From contig OZ244626.1 in assembly GCA_965218495.1 (NCBI GenBank), positions 4,092,001-4,156,000 on the forward strand: DNA of 64,000 bases, read 5' to 3'. This stretch comes from G965218495 sp965218495 (GTDB taxonomy: Bacteria > Bacteroidota > Rhodothermia > Rhodothermales > Bin80). Under the pieces are notes generated by a model. The model made no database searches and had not been told where the DNA came from. It saw only the letters and a list, made by a program, of their open reading frames with translations. Each line of letters begins with the position of its first letter. The first letter of the stretch is position 1. Positions 17,717-27,404 of the stretch are shown piece after piece. The translations under genes and the position numbers were made by a program.

Positions 17717-19446
17717 CGATGAAGGATTACCTGCAGCAGGTGCTTCTGGACGCACTACGCCAGTTCGACGGTGTGCCAGCGGGATTCATGCCGGAGCTGG
17801 AGGCACCCAGGGCCGCACACTTCGGCGACCTTTCCACCAACTGCGCCATGAAGCTGGCGCGCCATCTGCGGCGCTCGCCCATGCAGATCGCAGAAGCACT
17901 GGTTTCGAGCCTCTCGCTGGATCCCGACCGCATCGAATCATGCGAAATCGCCAGGCCAGGCTTCATCAACTTCCGCCTCTCCAACCGCCACCTCTACCGT
18001 GCGCTGGCGGCCTGCCTTGACGCAGGCGAGCAGTTCGGGCGCAGCTACGCCGGCAAGGGCCGCAAAGCACTGGTAGAGTTTGTAAGCGCCAACCCGACCG
18101 GGCCCCTTACCGTAGGCCATGGGCGCAATGCCGTCCTCGGGGATACCATCGCCAGCCTCCTGGAGTGGACCGGACACGCTGTCACGCGCGAGTACTACTA
18201 TAATGACGCGGGGCGCCAGATGCGCACCTTGGGCGCGTCAGTGCGCGGACGCTATGAGCAGGTGCTCCACGACGAGGGCGTGTTGGCAAATGCCGAGGGC
18301 TACGCCACGAAAGCCCTGCCGAATGGTGCGGGCGAGCCGGTCACAGTGCCGCTATCGTTTCCGGATGAGGGCTATCTGGGTGAGTACATCGTAGAGGTCG
18401 CACGCGCATTGGTGCGCGCACATGGAAGCTCGCTGCTTGCCACGGCCAGCATAGAATCGTTCACTCGTGCGGCTGAAGCAGCCATCTTCCAGGACATCAA
18501 AGGCACGCTCCGGCGCCTGGGCATCCAGATGGACACGTTTTTCAATGAGCGGTCGCTCTACGAAAGCGGCGCTTTGGACGAGGTCCTGCGCAGTCTGGAA
18601 GACACCGGCTATCTGTACCGAAAGGACGGGGCGATGTGGCTTAGGACCTCTGCACTCGGCAAAGACAAAGACACGGTCCTGATAAAGCGCTCGGGTGAGC
18701 CCACCTACCGCCTTCCTGACATCGCATATCACTGCGACAAGCTGTCACGATGCTATGACGTGTGCATTGACATCTTTGGCGCCGACCATATCGCGACCTA
18801 TCCGGACATCATTCGGGCACTGGGCGTCCTCGGCCTGGATGCGCACAAGATAGAGGTCATTATCTACCAGTTCGTTACGCTGGTGCGCGGGGGACAGGAA
18901 GTCAAGATGAGTACGCGCAGGGCGAACTATGTCACGCTGGATGAACTCATCAGCGAAGTCGGATCCGATGTAACTCGCTTCTTCTTTCTGGTCCGATCGG
19001 CAGGGAAGCATCTGGACTTCGATTTGGATCTGGCAAGGGAGGCCAGCGAAAAAAACCCGGTTTTTTACCTGCAATATGCGCATGCACGCATATGCTCCAT
19101 CCTGGAGAAGACCCGTGCGGTAGGATTTGAGGCGGATGCAACAGCGGACCTCACCCTTTTGGAGCACAGCACTGAGGTCGCGCTCATCAAGCAAGTCGTG
19201 CGTTTTCCGCAGACGCTTCGTGCCGTGGCCGAAGACCGCGAGCCGCACCGCCTGGCGGTGTACCTGCGCGAGGTAGCCGAGGCATTTTCACGCTTTTACC
19301 ACCACTGCCGTATCATAGGGGAGGCCCGCCCGCTTGCCAGCGCTCGCATGGCGTTGGGAATAGCCACGCGTGTGGTGCTCTCCAACGGGCTCTCGGTGCT
19401 CGGCATCAGTGCGCCAACGCGCATGGACAAGCGCGAGGCCGAATAA
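17713..19446 (+). CDS. argS: Arginyl-tRNA synthetase
   Basis: This class I synthetase charges tRNA-Arg. The product is 577 residues from the ATG at 17713, whose ATGA overlaps the stop of the preceding oxidase gene; a GTG at 17701 is possible. Visible are the Arg-tRNA N-terminal domain (1-100), the HIGH-type motif PTGPLTVGHGR (about 119-129), the substrate block YNDAGRQM, the KMSK-equivalent VKMSTRRAN, and the C-terminal anticodon-binding domain ending GLSVLGISAPTRM. It is translationally coupled on both sides. Confidence 0.95.
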   Translation: MTMKDYLQQVLLDALRQFDGVPAGFMPELEAPRAAHFGDLSTNCAMKLARHLRRSPMQIAEALVSSLSLDPDRIESCEIARPGFINFRLSNRHLYRALAACLDAGEQFGRSYAGKGRKALVEFVSANPTGPLTVGHGRNAVLGDTIASLLEWTGHAVTREYYYNDAGRQMRTLGASVRGRYEQVLHDEGVLANAEGYATKALPNGAGEPVTVPLSFPDEGYLGEYIVEVARALVRAHGSSLLATASIESFTRAAEAAIFQDIKGTLRRLGIQMDTFFNERSLYESGALDEVLRSLEDTGYLYRKDGAMWLRTSALGKDKDTVLIKRSGEPTYRLPDIAYHCDKLSRCYDVCIDIFGADHIATYPDIIRALGVLGLDAHKIEVIIYQFVTLVRGGQEVKMSTRRANYVTLDELISEVGSDVTRFFFLVRSAGKHLDFDLDLAREASEKNPVFYLQYAHARICSILEKTRAVGFEADATADLTLLEHSTEVALIKQVVRFPQTLRAVAEDREPHRLAVYLREVAEAFSRFYHHCRIIGEARPLASARMALGIATRVVLSNGLSVLGISAPTRMDKREAE

Positions 19447-20306
19447 TGAGGGTCGCCTTCCAGGGAGCAACCGGGGCTTTCAGCGAGGTGGCCGCTCGCG
19501 TGTTGTATCCTGACGCGGAGCCGGTGCCGTGTCCGTCCATGGAAGCTGTCTTTGGATGCGTCACCGATGGCTCGGTAGAACATGGCGTCGTTCCGATAGA
19601 GAATTCGCTCTTCGGCAGCGTCCATATCAACTACGACCTGCTGCGCGGCCATGAGCTCAGGATCATTGGCGAGCTAATGCTGCGCGTTCGCCACTACCTG
19701 TTGGCTGCGCGCGGCACGAAACTGGAGGACATCACGCGGGTCCTTTCGCACCCTCAGGCGCTCGGCCAGTGCCAGGTCTACCTGAAGAGGTATCTGCCCG
19801 ACGCCCAAGCTATTCCGGCCTATGACACCGCCGGCGCCGCCAAGCTGGTGGCGCAAGAGTCCAAGCCGGGATCGGCTGCCATTGCGCCGCGACGAGCAGC
19901 CCAGGAGTACGGCCTGGAAATACTCGCTGCGGGCATTGAAAGCCATGCGCAGAATTATACGCGATTCTTGGCGCTGGCACTGCCCACGGCTGCACCCGAG
20001 CCGCAAGTGACGGATCGTCCATACAAGACGTCCGTGGCCTTTGACCTTCGGTCCAATGTGCCGGGTGCGCTCTTCAAGAGCCTAGCCGTCTTTGCGCTGC
20101 GCGACCTGGACCTACACAAGATCGAGAGCCGTCCGCTTGTAGGTAGTCCCGGGAAGTACCTATTTTATTTGGATGTCGCTGGCAGCCTCGCGAATCCATT
20201 GGTGCAGCGTGCGCTCGACCACCTTCAAGAGATCACTGCCGAACTGCGCGTCCTGGGCTCGTACCCCGCGGGAAGCGTCTGGGACGACCACGGCACCGCT
20301 CACTAG
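19446..20306 (+). CDS. pheA: Prephenate dehydratase with ACT domain
   Basis: Converts prephenate to phenylpyruvate in phenylalanine synthesis. The product is 286 residues and is the monofunctional form without chorismate mutase. The catalytic domain begins VAFQGATGAFSEVAA and includes PIENSLFGSVHINYDLL, DTAGAAKLVA and the conserved NYTRFLAL (about 175). The C-terminal ACT domain (VPGALFKSLAVFALRDLDLHK, with IESRP and LFYLDV) mediates feedback inhibition by phenylalanine in this family. The start ATG shares its A with the argS TAA stop. Confidence 0.94.
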   Translation: MRVAFQGATGAFSEVAARVLYPDAEPVPCPSMEAVFGCVTDGSVEHGVVPIENSLFGSVHINYDLLRGHELRIIGELMLRVRHYLLAARGTKLEDITRVLSHPQALGQCQVYLKRYLPDAQAIPAYDTAGAAKLVAQESKPGSAAIAPRRAAQEYGLEILAAGIESHAQNYTRFLALALPTAAPEPQVTDRPYKTSVAFDLRSNVPGALFKSLAVFALRDLDLHKIESRPLVGSPGKYLFYLDVAGSLANPLVQRALDHLQEITAELRVLGSYPAGSVWDDHGTAH

Positions 20307-20317
20307 TCCCTGAAACC

Positions 20318-23119
20318 ATGTATTCCTCTCTTCGCTTTGCTTGTGCTTTGCTGTTGCTGTCACCCGCGATTGGCACCTTGGCCCAAGACACCAAGAAAGC
20401 CTTGGACCATGATGCCTACGACATCTGGAACCGCCTGAACCAGCCCGCTATCTCCAGTGATGGTGAGTGGGTGCTCTACGTTTACGGCCCGGACCAGGGT
20501 GACCCCACCCTGCGCGTGCATAGCCTTACCACGGATGCGGTTCACACCTTTGAACGGAGCAGAAGCGCCCGCTTCACGCGAGACGCGTCGCATGTAGTGT
20601 TCCTGGTGAAGCCGGCCGAGGACTCTCTCAAGGCCGCCAGAAAGGCCAAGAGGAAGGAGGACGAGATGCCCAAAGACACGCTTGCCGTATTGAACCTTGC
20701 CACCGGGGACGTGATGCGAATCCCGCATGTCCAGTCGTTCGACACGCCCGACGAATCCGGCGACCTGTTGGTATACCACTTGGAGCCCGAGTCCGCTGAG
20801 GAGGACACCAGTGCGGTGGCAGACACTACCGCGGCGGACAAGAAGAAGAGTGCGAAAGGCGAAGGCACGCTCGTGTTGCACAACTTTGCTACAGGCGCAG
20901 ACCTTGAGCTACCGCATGCCAAGGCCTACGAATTCTCGGAGCATGGACGCTATCTGGCTGTGACTACGGCCACACCGGACAGCGTAAGCAGCGGCGTGCT
21001 GCTAATTGACACCGGCGCCTTTTCCGTCGATACGCTACTGACCGGCAAGGGCGACTACAGGCAGCTCACCTTTGACGAAGACGAGACGCAGCTTGCCTTC
21101 CTGTCCAACCGCGACGACCAGGAAGCGGACGAGCCAGCATCCAAGGTTTATCGCTGGAAAGATGGCACGCTGGATACACTGGTGACTTTGGACACCCCCG
21201 GCATTCCGGACGGCTGGTGGATTGGCCCGAGTGTGAACCTGACGTTTTCAGATTCCGGCTCGCGCCTCTTTTTCGGCACGCAGCCACGGCCCGCGCCGGA
21301 GCCGGATGAAGAGGAAGAGAACGACGAGAAAGTCGTCGTGGACGTCTGGAACTGGAAGGACCCGCTGCTTCAGCCCATGCAGCTTGTCCAACTCCGTTCC
21401 GAAAAAAACCGCACGTATGAAGCCGTGGTGCTTCTGGAGGAGAGCCGTGTCGTGCAGCTTGCACGAGAGGACATGCCTACCGTTGACGTAGGGTTTAACG
21501 GCGATGCCGACGTGGGGCTGGCCAGCACCAACATCCCGTACCGCCAGGAGATTTCCTGGGATTCTCCCCGCTTTGCCGATGTGTACCGGGTGAATGTGAC
21601 CGATGGCAGCAGGGAGTTGCTCCTGGAGCGCATCCAGGACACGCCGGACCTTTCGCCTGAGGCCCGCTACATCACTTGGTGGAATCGTGACATACGGGCC
21701 TGGATGGCGGTGCCGCCTGAAGGTGGCGAGGCGGTAAACATCTCTGCGGCGCTGCCGCACCGCGTAGACAACGAGATACACGACTGGCCTTACAAGCCGA
21801 ACTCCTATGGGTCTGCCGGCTGGACCGAGGATGATGAGGAGTTTCTTGTGTACGATAAGCACGACATCTGGGCGCTAGACCCGACCGGAAGTGAGGAGCC
21901 GCGCGCCGTCACCAACGGATTTGGGCGCGAGCACAACCTGCGACTTCGCAACGTGCGGCTGGACTTTGACGAAGACTACATTTCGGGCGAACTGCTGCTG
22001 TCGGCCCGCCACTACGAGACTAAGGCCGGCGGCTTTTATGAGGACGAGGTAGATGGCCGGCAGGCGCCCGAACAGCTGATCATGATGGAACGTGCTTTTG
22101 GCTATCCGCGGAAGGCGGATGACGCAAGCACGATGCTTGTGACAAGAGAGAGCTTCGAAGAATTTGATGACGTCTGGGTCACGCAAGATGATTTCGACGA
22201 CATGCGGCGCATCAGCAACGTCAATCCGCAGCAGGCGGAGTACCGGTGGGGCTCAGCGGAGCTGGTGTCGTGGGCTTCGCTGGATGGCATTCCGCTGCAG
22301 GGCATGTTGTTCAAGCCGGAAGGCTTTGATCCGTCCACAAAGTACCCGATGATGGTGTACTTCTACGAGAAGATGTCGAACGGGCTTTACCAGCATCGCC
22401 CGCCGAGCGCCGGAGGCTCGTCCATTAACGTCTCCTTTTATGTAAGCCGGGGATACCTGGTGTTCATCCCTGACATCCCGTACAAGGTGGGCTATCCGGG
22501 TGAGAGTGCGCTCAACGCCGTGGTACCGGGCGTCACTATGCTTATCAACAAGGGCTTTGTGCAAGCGGACAACATCGGCGTGCAGGGCCATAGCTGGGGT
22601 GGATACCAGATTGCCTACATGGTTACGGAGACGAACCTCTTCAAGGCCGCAGAAGCGGGCGCACCAGTTTCCAATATGACCAGTGCGTATGGTGGCATTC
22701 GCTGGGGCAGCGGCATGAGTCGAATGTTCCAATATGAGCGGACGCAGAGCCGGATCGGCGGCTCGCTATGGGAATACCCGCTGCGCTACATCGACAACTC
22801 TCCGCTCTTCCAGGCCGACAAGATTGAAACGCCCGTGCTGATGATGCACAACGACGATGACGGCGCCGTGCCGTGGTACCAGGGCATCGAGTTCTTTGTC
22901 GCCCTCAGGCGACTTGGCAAGCCGGTCTGGATGCTGAATTACAACGGCGCCGGACATGGATTGAGCAAGTTTGAAGATCGTAAGGACTTGACTATCCGCA
23001 TGCAGCAATTCTTTGACCACTACCTCAAGGGGGGCCCGGCACCTGTGTGGATGGAACATGGTGTGCCGGCTGTGATGAAGGGCAAGACGCTGGGCCTCGA
23101 ACTGGTCGACCCGATGTAG
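20318..23119 (+). CDS. Exported S9-family prolyl-oligopeptidase-like peptidase, large form
   Basis: The product is 933 residues with a signal peptide (cleaved near TLAQ, residue 23), a long beta-propeller-like region (about 45-640) and a C-terminal alpha/beta-hydrolase domain. The catalytic triad is readable: Ser759 in GHSWGGYQ, an Asp in the cluster D846-D848 (NDDDGAVPW), and His880 in GAGHGL. A charged insertion, rich in Asp/Glu/Lys, lies around residues 105-185. It is probably periplasmic and degrades peptides as a nutrient source. It is the last gene of the mrdA operon, 11 bp after pheA, though a separate promoter is possible. Confidence 0.9.
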   Translation: MYSSLRFACALLLLSPAIGTLAQDTKKALDHDAYDIWNRLNQPAISSDGEWVLYVYGPDQGDPTLRVHSLTTDAVHTFERSRSARFTRDASHVVFLVKPAEDSLKAARKAKRKEDEMPKDTLAVLNLATGDVMRIPHVQSFDTPDESGDLLVYHLEPESAEEDTSAVADTTAADKKKSAKGEGTLVLHNFATGADLELPHAKAYEFSEHGRYLAVTTATPDSVSSGVLLIDTGAFSVDTLLTGKGDYRQLTFDEDETQLAFLSNRDDQEADEPASKVYRWKDGTLDTLVTLDTPGIPDGWWIGPSVNLTFSDSGSRLFFGTQPRPAPEPDEEEENDEKVVVDVWNWKDPLLQPMQLVQLRSEKNRTYEAVVLLEESRVVQLAREDMPTVDVGFNGDADVGLASTNIPYRQEISWDSPRFADVYRVNVTDGSRELLLERIQDTPDLSPEARYITWWNRDIRAWMAVPPEGGEAVNISAALPHRVDNEIHDWPYKPNSYGSAGWTEDDEEFLVYDKHDIWALDPTGSEEPRAVTNGFGREHNLRLRNVRLDFDEDYISGELLLSARHYETKAGGFYEDEVDGRQAPEQLIMMERAFGYPRKADDASTMLVTRESFEEFDDVWVTQDDFDDMRRISNVNPQQAEYRWGSAELVSWASLDGIPLQGMLFKPEGFDPSTKYPMMVYFYEKMSNGLYQHRPPSAGGSSINVSFYVSRGYLVFIPDIPYKVGYPGESALNAVVPGVTMLINKGFVQADNIGVQGHSWGGYQIAYMVTETNLFKAAEAGAPVSNMTSAYGGIRWGSGMSRMFQYERTQSRIGGSLWEYPLRYIDNSPLFQADKIETPVLMMHNDDDGAVPWYQGIEFFVALRRLGKPVWMLNYNGAGHGLSKFEDRKDLTIRMQQFFDHYLKGGPAPVWMEHGVPAVMKGKTLGLELVDPM

Positions 23120-23237
23120 CGGGTCACACTCAGGGGGGCACCGCGATGCTGCCAGACTGCTTCTACGGCACCTGCCTCGAAGTGGCCCATGCGCAAATGC
23201 CAGTGGGTGTATGCTGCCCCGGTCCTCTGACGCGTCG

Positions 23238-23726
23238 CTACAGCTCTCTTGGGCGCTGCAGCCACGCCAGCCCGCCCACACCGAATTCCACATCCACCCA
23301 TGACGGTATAGGAAGCGCCACGCACGCAATCGTTGCCGTCGGGAAGTGGCCAATGGCCTCGCGTGTGAGTAGCCCGGTTGTCATGGACCAAGTCGGCTGG
23401 TGCCCTATCAGCATTATGCACGCCGCTCCGGCCGGCTGCTCCCGAATCAGCTCAAGTAGGGTTTCGGGCGTCGCCCCATAGAGGCTGCGGTGATACGACA
23501 CCGGCGCCTTCCAGTCGCCGGCCACCACCGCCCGCATGCACGTTTGCCGTGCACGCTTCGCCGTTGAGCACAGGATACGATCCGGCAGCGGGCCGTGCTC
23601 CGCGAGCCACCGGCCCATAGCATCCGAGGCTTTTCGGCCACGCGCCGCAAGCGGGCGCTCGTGGTCCCGCCCATACGGCGCATCCCAGTCCGACTTGCCG
23701 TGGCGAAAAAAGAGTACCGTTTTCAT
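23238..23726 (-). CDS. sixA: Phosphohistidine phosphatase SixA-like protein
   Basis: The product is 162 residues from the ATG at 23726, where the histidine-phosphatase fold starts (KTVLFFRHGKSDWDAP). The RHG motif at about residue 9 and the second catalytic His in LIGHQPTW (about 118) identify the branch-1 histidine phosphatase superfamily, and the size fits SixA, which removes phosphate from phosphohistidine. An in-frame upstream start adds 26 Gly/Ala-rich residues and is less likely. Confidence 0.85.
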   Translation of the reverse strand: MKTVLFFRHGKSDWDAPYGRDHERPLAARGRKASDAMGRWLAEHGPLPDRILCSTAKRARQTCMRAVVAGDWKAPVSYHRSLYGATPETLLELIREQPAGAACIMLIGHQPTWSMTTGLLTREAIGHFPTATIACVALPIPSWVDVEFGVGGLAWLQRPREL

Positions 23727-23920
23727 GATTCTGACCGCTTCGTGAAGGCTGCCGGGAGCCCCGCCCCCCCCACACAGGTGCGCAGCGACGCCCGGAGCAG
23801 GCAAACCCGTGTCAATAGGTGAAAAAATTTACACCTATGCGCAAAAACGGATATACCGCGCACATATAACCGGGCTGCGATTGCGACTGCGGCGTATCTT
23901 GCACGACAACATAAAGGCTC

Positions 23921-24709
23921 ATGGACTCCCCCATCAAGTGTGTTACGTGGAATGTGAACTCGGCGCGTGCGCGATACGAGCGCATGGCCGCATTCCTGAC
24001 GGCACACCAGCCCGATGTCGTGTGCCTGCAGGAGGTCAAATGTACTGCAGCGGTATTTCCTTTTTCGGATCTGATGGACCTGGGATACGAGGCCGCGCTG
24101 TTCGGGCAGCGCACCTATAACGGTGTCGCTATTTTGTCGCGGGAACAGGTTTCTCAGGTCGATACCGGCCTGGATCAAGAGGCACGCGTCATTGCAGGCA
24201 CGGCGCTGGGCGTGCGCTGGATCAATGTGTACGTTCCCAATGGCCAGCGCGTAGGCTCTGCGAAGTACCAGTACAAGCTCGCATGGCTGGCGCAGCTGGA
24301 GAGCTTTCTGCTGGAGCAGCAGGCGCGCCATGGCGACTTTGTGCTGGTGGGTGACTTTAACGTGATTTTTGATGATCTCGACGCGGCTCACCCCGATGCT
24401 TGGGAAGGCACCGTGCTTTGCGATCCCGCTACGCGCGGCAAGGTGGAAAAGATCAGACAGCGCCTTGGGCTTGTAGATATCCTTCGAAAACACGCCCCCG
24501 GGCCGGGTGTGTATACGTGGTGGGACTACCGTTCCAGTGGCTTTGAGTGGAATGACGGGGTCCGCATTGACCACATCCTCATGACGCCGGGGCTGGCTTC
24601 TCGCTCGGTCAACGCCTGGGTAGATGCGGCAGAGCGTGGGCGCGAGCGGCCCTCAGACCATGCCCCTGTACTTGCTCGGCTGCTCCTTAGTGGACATCCA
24701 GCCACGTAG
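23921..24709 (+). CDS. xthA: Exodeoxyribonuclease III family AP endonuclease
   Basis: The product is 262 residues of the exonuclease III/ExoA group, which cuts at abasic sites in base-excision repair. Motifs in order: TWNVNSAR (about 9-16), CLQEVK with the metal-binding Glu (about 37), YNGVAILSR, GDFNVIFDDLDAA, and the terminal SDHAPVLARL with catalytic Asp-His. Its 3' end overlaps that of polA by 23 bases in convergent orientation. Confidence 0.93.
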   Translation: MDSPIKCVTWNVNSARARYERMAAFLTAHQPDVVCLQEVKCTAAVFPFSDLMDLGYEAALFGQRTYNGVAILSREQVSQVDTGLDQEARVIAGTALGVRWINVYVPNGQRVGSAKYQYKLAWLAQLESFLLEQQARHGDFVLVGDFNVIFDDLDAAHPDAWEGTVLCDPATRGKVEKIRQRLGLVDILRKHAPGPGVYTWWDYRSSGFEWNDGVRIDHILMTPGLASRSVNAWVDAAERGRERPSDHAPVLARLLLSGHPAT

Positions 24710-27404
24710 GGCCCGTGTTGAGGTTCACCTCGATGGGTATATCCAGCGCCAGGGCATTGACCATCGCATCATGTACCAGCACTTCGGCCTCTGCCACCTC
24801 ATACGGTGGCACCTCAAAGAGGAGCTCATCATGCACTTGGAGCACCATGCGCATTCGCAGCCCCCGGTGTGCAACGGTGCGGTCAATGCCAACCATCGCG
24901 AGCTTGATCATGTCCGCTTGCGTACCCTGGATGGGCATGTTGACGGCGACCCGCTCCGCCGCTGACCGCACCATGCGATTTCTGGCTTGGAGGTCCGGCA
25001 GGTAACGCCGGCGTCCCCACAGCGTGACCGCGTAGCCGCGTGCGCGCGCCTCCTCCACCTGCTCCGACAGGAACCGGTGGACACCAGGAAATGACTCTCG
25101 GTGTGAATCCATCAAAGCACGGGCATCCTTTATGGAGCATCGCAGTTGCTGCGCAAGGCCCGATGCCGAAAGTCCGTATGGGATTCCATAATTGACGGCC
25201 TTGGCTTTGCTACGCTGCTCCAGGGTCACACAGTTCGCTTCGACGTGGTGGATTCGAGCAGCAGTTTCGGTGTGCGGGTCCCGCCCGTCGAGGAAAATCT
25301 GCGCCAAGCTTTCGTCCCCGCTCATGTGGGCTAGAATGCGTAGCTCGATCTGAGAATAGTCCGCAGAAAGCAGTTTCCACGCCGGCTGTGCCACAAAGGC
25401 ACGTCGCAACTCACGCCCGGACGCGGTCCGATTCGGGATGTTCTGCAGCCCGGGGTCCGACGAAGACAGGCGGCCTGTGGCCGCGGTGGTTTGGTTGAAT
25501 ACGGTATGCACCCGGCCAGTCTCCGGATGGATCCAGCGTCCAAGGCCCGCGATATAGGTTCCGACCAGGCGCGTGGCCTTGCGCCAGTCCAGAATCATGC
25601 CACAGATTTCGTGCTTGGCCGCGAGCTCCACCAAGACATTTTCGCGCGTGGACGGCTTGCCTGAAGAAGTCTTATGGCGCACCGGCAGACCCATCTGCCC
25701 GAAGAGGACCACCCCTACTTGCTGCGACGAGGCGATATTGAACATCCTGCCAGCCCGGGCAAAGATGTCTCCTTCGAGAACGGCAATCTTCTTCTGCAGG
25801 CTCTTCCCCGTAGCATCCAGCAACTCTTTGTTGACCATGACCCCGGCCATCTCCATGTGTGCAAGCGAGTACACTAGCGGGAACTCCATTTCCATTGCCA
25901 CGCGGCGCAGCCCTTTTTCGTCAAGGTCCGTTTGCAGCGGGGCCATTAGTTCCAACGAAAGCGCCGCAAATTCGCAGGCCGCCGCCATCAGGTCTGCCGG
26001 CGCCAACTCCCGCAACGCGCGCCGCTCGCGTCCCGTGCCAGTCACGCTATTCCAGTCTATGAGGTCATAGCGAAGCCGCTCACGCGCCACGAAGCGCAAG
26101 GAGTGGTTCGTGTCCGGCGCCAGAAGGTAATGAGCCACCTCCGTATCGAAGACGGGACCGGCTGCTTGCACCTTGCTCAGCCCCTGCAGCACCAGAAGGG
26201 GCTTGATTCCATGGCCGACCTTGACCACGTTCGCGTTGGTTAGGATGGGCGCCAAGATGCCTAACACCTCCTTCTGGCTCGTGCCATCCGGCATGGGCAG
26301 CGGAATGTAGCAGGCGGTCTCGTTGGCCCAGGATACCGACAGCCCGACCCAGTCCGCCCATGCTGGGGGCAGACCGTCATTGAGCGCGTGCAGGCCCAGG
26401 GCCTGCTGTCGGGCGAGTGTGCGTTCCAGTGCAATCAGCTGCCTACGATCAGTCACCAGCCGGTAGTTGGCATGCGCGGCGTCATAACTGCGCTTTGTCG
26501 AACCTTCCGTAGTCGCAGCTTCCTCCAGTTGCGCCCCAACACCCAGGCGACCTAACAGACTCGTAAACTCCAGGCGGCGAAACACCGAATGCACCTTGGG
26601 GCTGCTCAACTCGGCACAGCGGGCCGCTTCCCAGTCCAGGGACGCGTCAACATCCAGCTTGATGGTCACCAGCATCTTGCTGAGCCGAGCCATATCGGCC
26701 TCGGCCAGAAGGCCTTCGCGTGCGCGCTTGGCCTTGATTTCCGCGGCGTGCTCCAAGAGGTTTTCCAAAGTGCCGTATGCCTGAAGGAGCGCGATGGCGG
26801 TCTTTTCCCCGATGCCCCTGATCCCGGGCACGTTGTCGACTCTATCACCCATAAGTGCCAGCACGTCGATATACTGGTACGGCTTTAGCTGGTAGCTCTC
26901 TTCAAAGGATTCAATGGTGACGTGATCAAACCCTTCGCCGCGGCTCCTGGGCTTATAGATTGACACATGCGGCGAGAGGAGTTGCCGAAAGTCCTTGTCC
27001 GACGACACGATGATGGCATTGTACCCTTCACGCTCAACTTGGCGCGCCAGCGTTCCTATGACATCGTCCGCCTCGACGCCAGCCACCTGGTAGAAAGGCA
27101 ATCCCAAAGACTCGACTACCGACTTGATCAAGGGCAGGTTGTTGATGATGGCCTCGGGCGGCGCATCGCGCGTGGCTTTGTAGTCACTGAACAGCTCCGA
27201 GCGAAAGGTCTTTTCGCCTGCATCCATAACGACAGCCCCATGCTTGAGGTCGAAGTCCATGATGAGCTTCAGCAGCGTCATCGTAAAACCATACACGGCG
27301 GAGGTGTTGACACCCAGCGAGTTTGTGCGCGGGCGCGTCAGGAACCCGTAGTACGCCCGGAAGGCGAGCGCCATGCCGTCAAGGAGAAAGAGGGTTTGCT
27401 TCAT
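24687..27404 (-). CDS. polA: DNA polymerase I, apparently proofreading-deficient
   Basis: The product is 905 residues with the three usual regions. The 5' nuclease (1-290) has intact acidic motifs (LLDG, VEADDVIG, SSDKDFRQLL, LMGDRVDNVPGIRGIG). The 3'-5' exonuclease fold (about 305-490) is present but its metal ligands are lost: the DTE triplet position reads H339-A-L341, the later Asp positions read Leu403 and Cys477. The polymerase domain is complete (LLSADYSQIELRIL, EQRSKAKAVNYG, QVHDELLFEV). The O-helix residue that is Phe762 in E. coli is Tyr739 here. The ATG overlaps the ligA TGA by 4 bases, so the two are translationally coupled. Confidence 0.95.
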   Translation of the reverse strand: MKQTLFLLDGMALAFRAYYGFLTRPRTNSLGVNTSAVYGFTMTLLKLIMDFDLKHGAVVMDAGEKTFRSELFSDYKATRDAPPEAIINNLPLIKSVVESLGLPFYQVAGVEADDVIGTLARQVEREGYNAIIVSSDKDFRQLLSPHVSIYKPRSRGEGFDHVTIESFEESYQLKPYQYIDVLALMGDRVDNVPGIRGIGEKTAIALLQAYGTLENLLEHAAEIKAKRAREGLLAEADMARLSKMLVTIKLDVDASLDWEAARCAELSSPKVHSVFRRLEFTSLLGRLGVGAQLEEAATTEGSTKRSYDAAHANYRLVTDRRQLIALERTLARQQALGLHALNDGLPPAWADWVGLSVSWANETACYIPLPMPDGTSQKEVLGILAPILTNANVVKVGHGIKPLLVLQGLSKVQAAGPVFDTEVAHYLLAPDTNHSLRFVARERLRYDLIDWNSVTGTGRERRALRELAPADLMAAACEFAALSLELMAPLQTDLDEKGLRRVAMEMEFPLVYSLAHMEMAGVMVNKELLDATGKSLQKKIAVLEGDIFARAGRMFNIASSQQVGVVLFGQMGLPVRHKTSSGKPSTRENVLVELAAKHEICGMILDWRKATRLVGTYIAGLGRWIHPETGRVHTVFNQTTAATGRLSSSDPGLQNIPNRTASGRELRRAFVAQPAWKLLSADYSQIELRILAHMSGDESLAQIFLDGRDPHTETAARIHHVEANCVTLEQRSKAKAVNYGIPYGLSASGLAQQLRCSIKDARALMDSHRESFPGVHRFLSEQVEEARARGYAVTLWGRRRYLPDLQARNRMVRSAAERVAVNMPIQGTQADMIKLAMVGIDRTVAHRGLRMRMVLQVHDELLFEVPPYEVAEAEVLVHDAMVNALALDIPIEVNLNTGPTWLDVH

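Noticed and set aside
20360..20881. 173-residue minus-strand frame within the S9 peptidase
   Set aside because: Shadow of a confidently assigned peptidase with a full catalytic triad on the plus strand.
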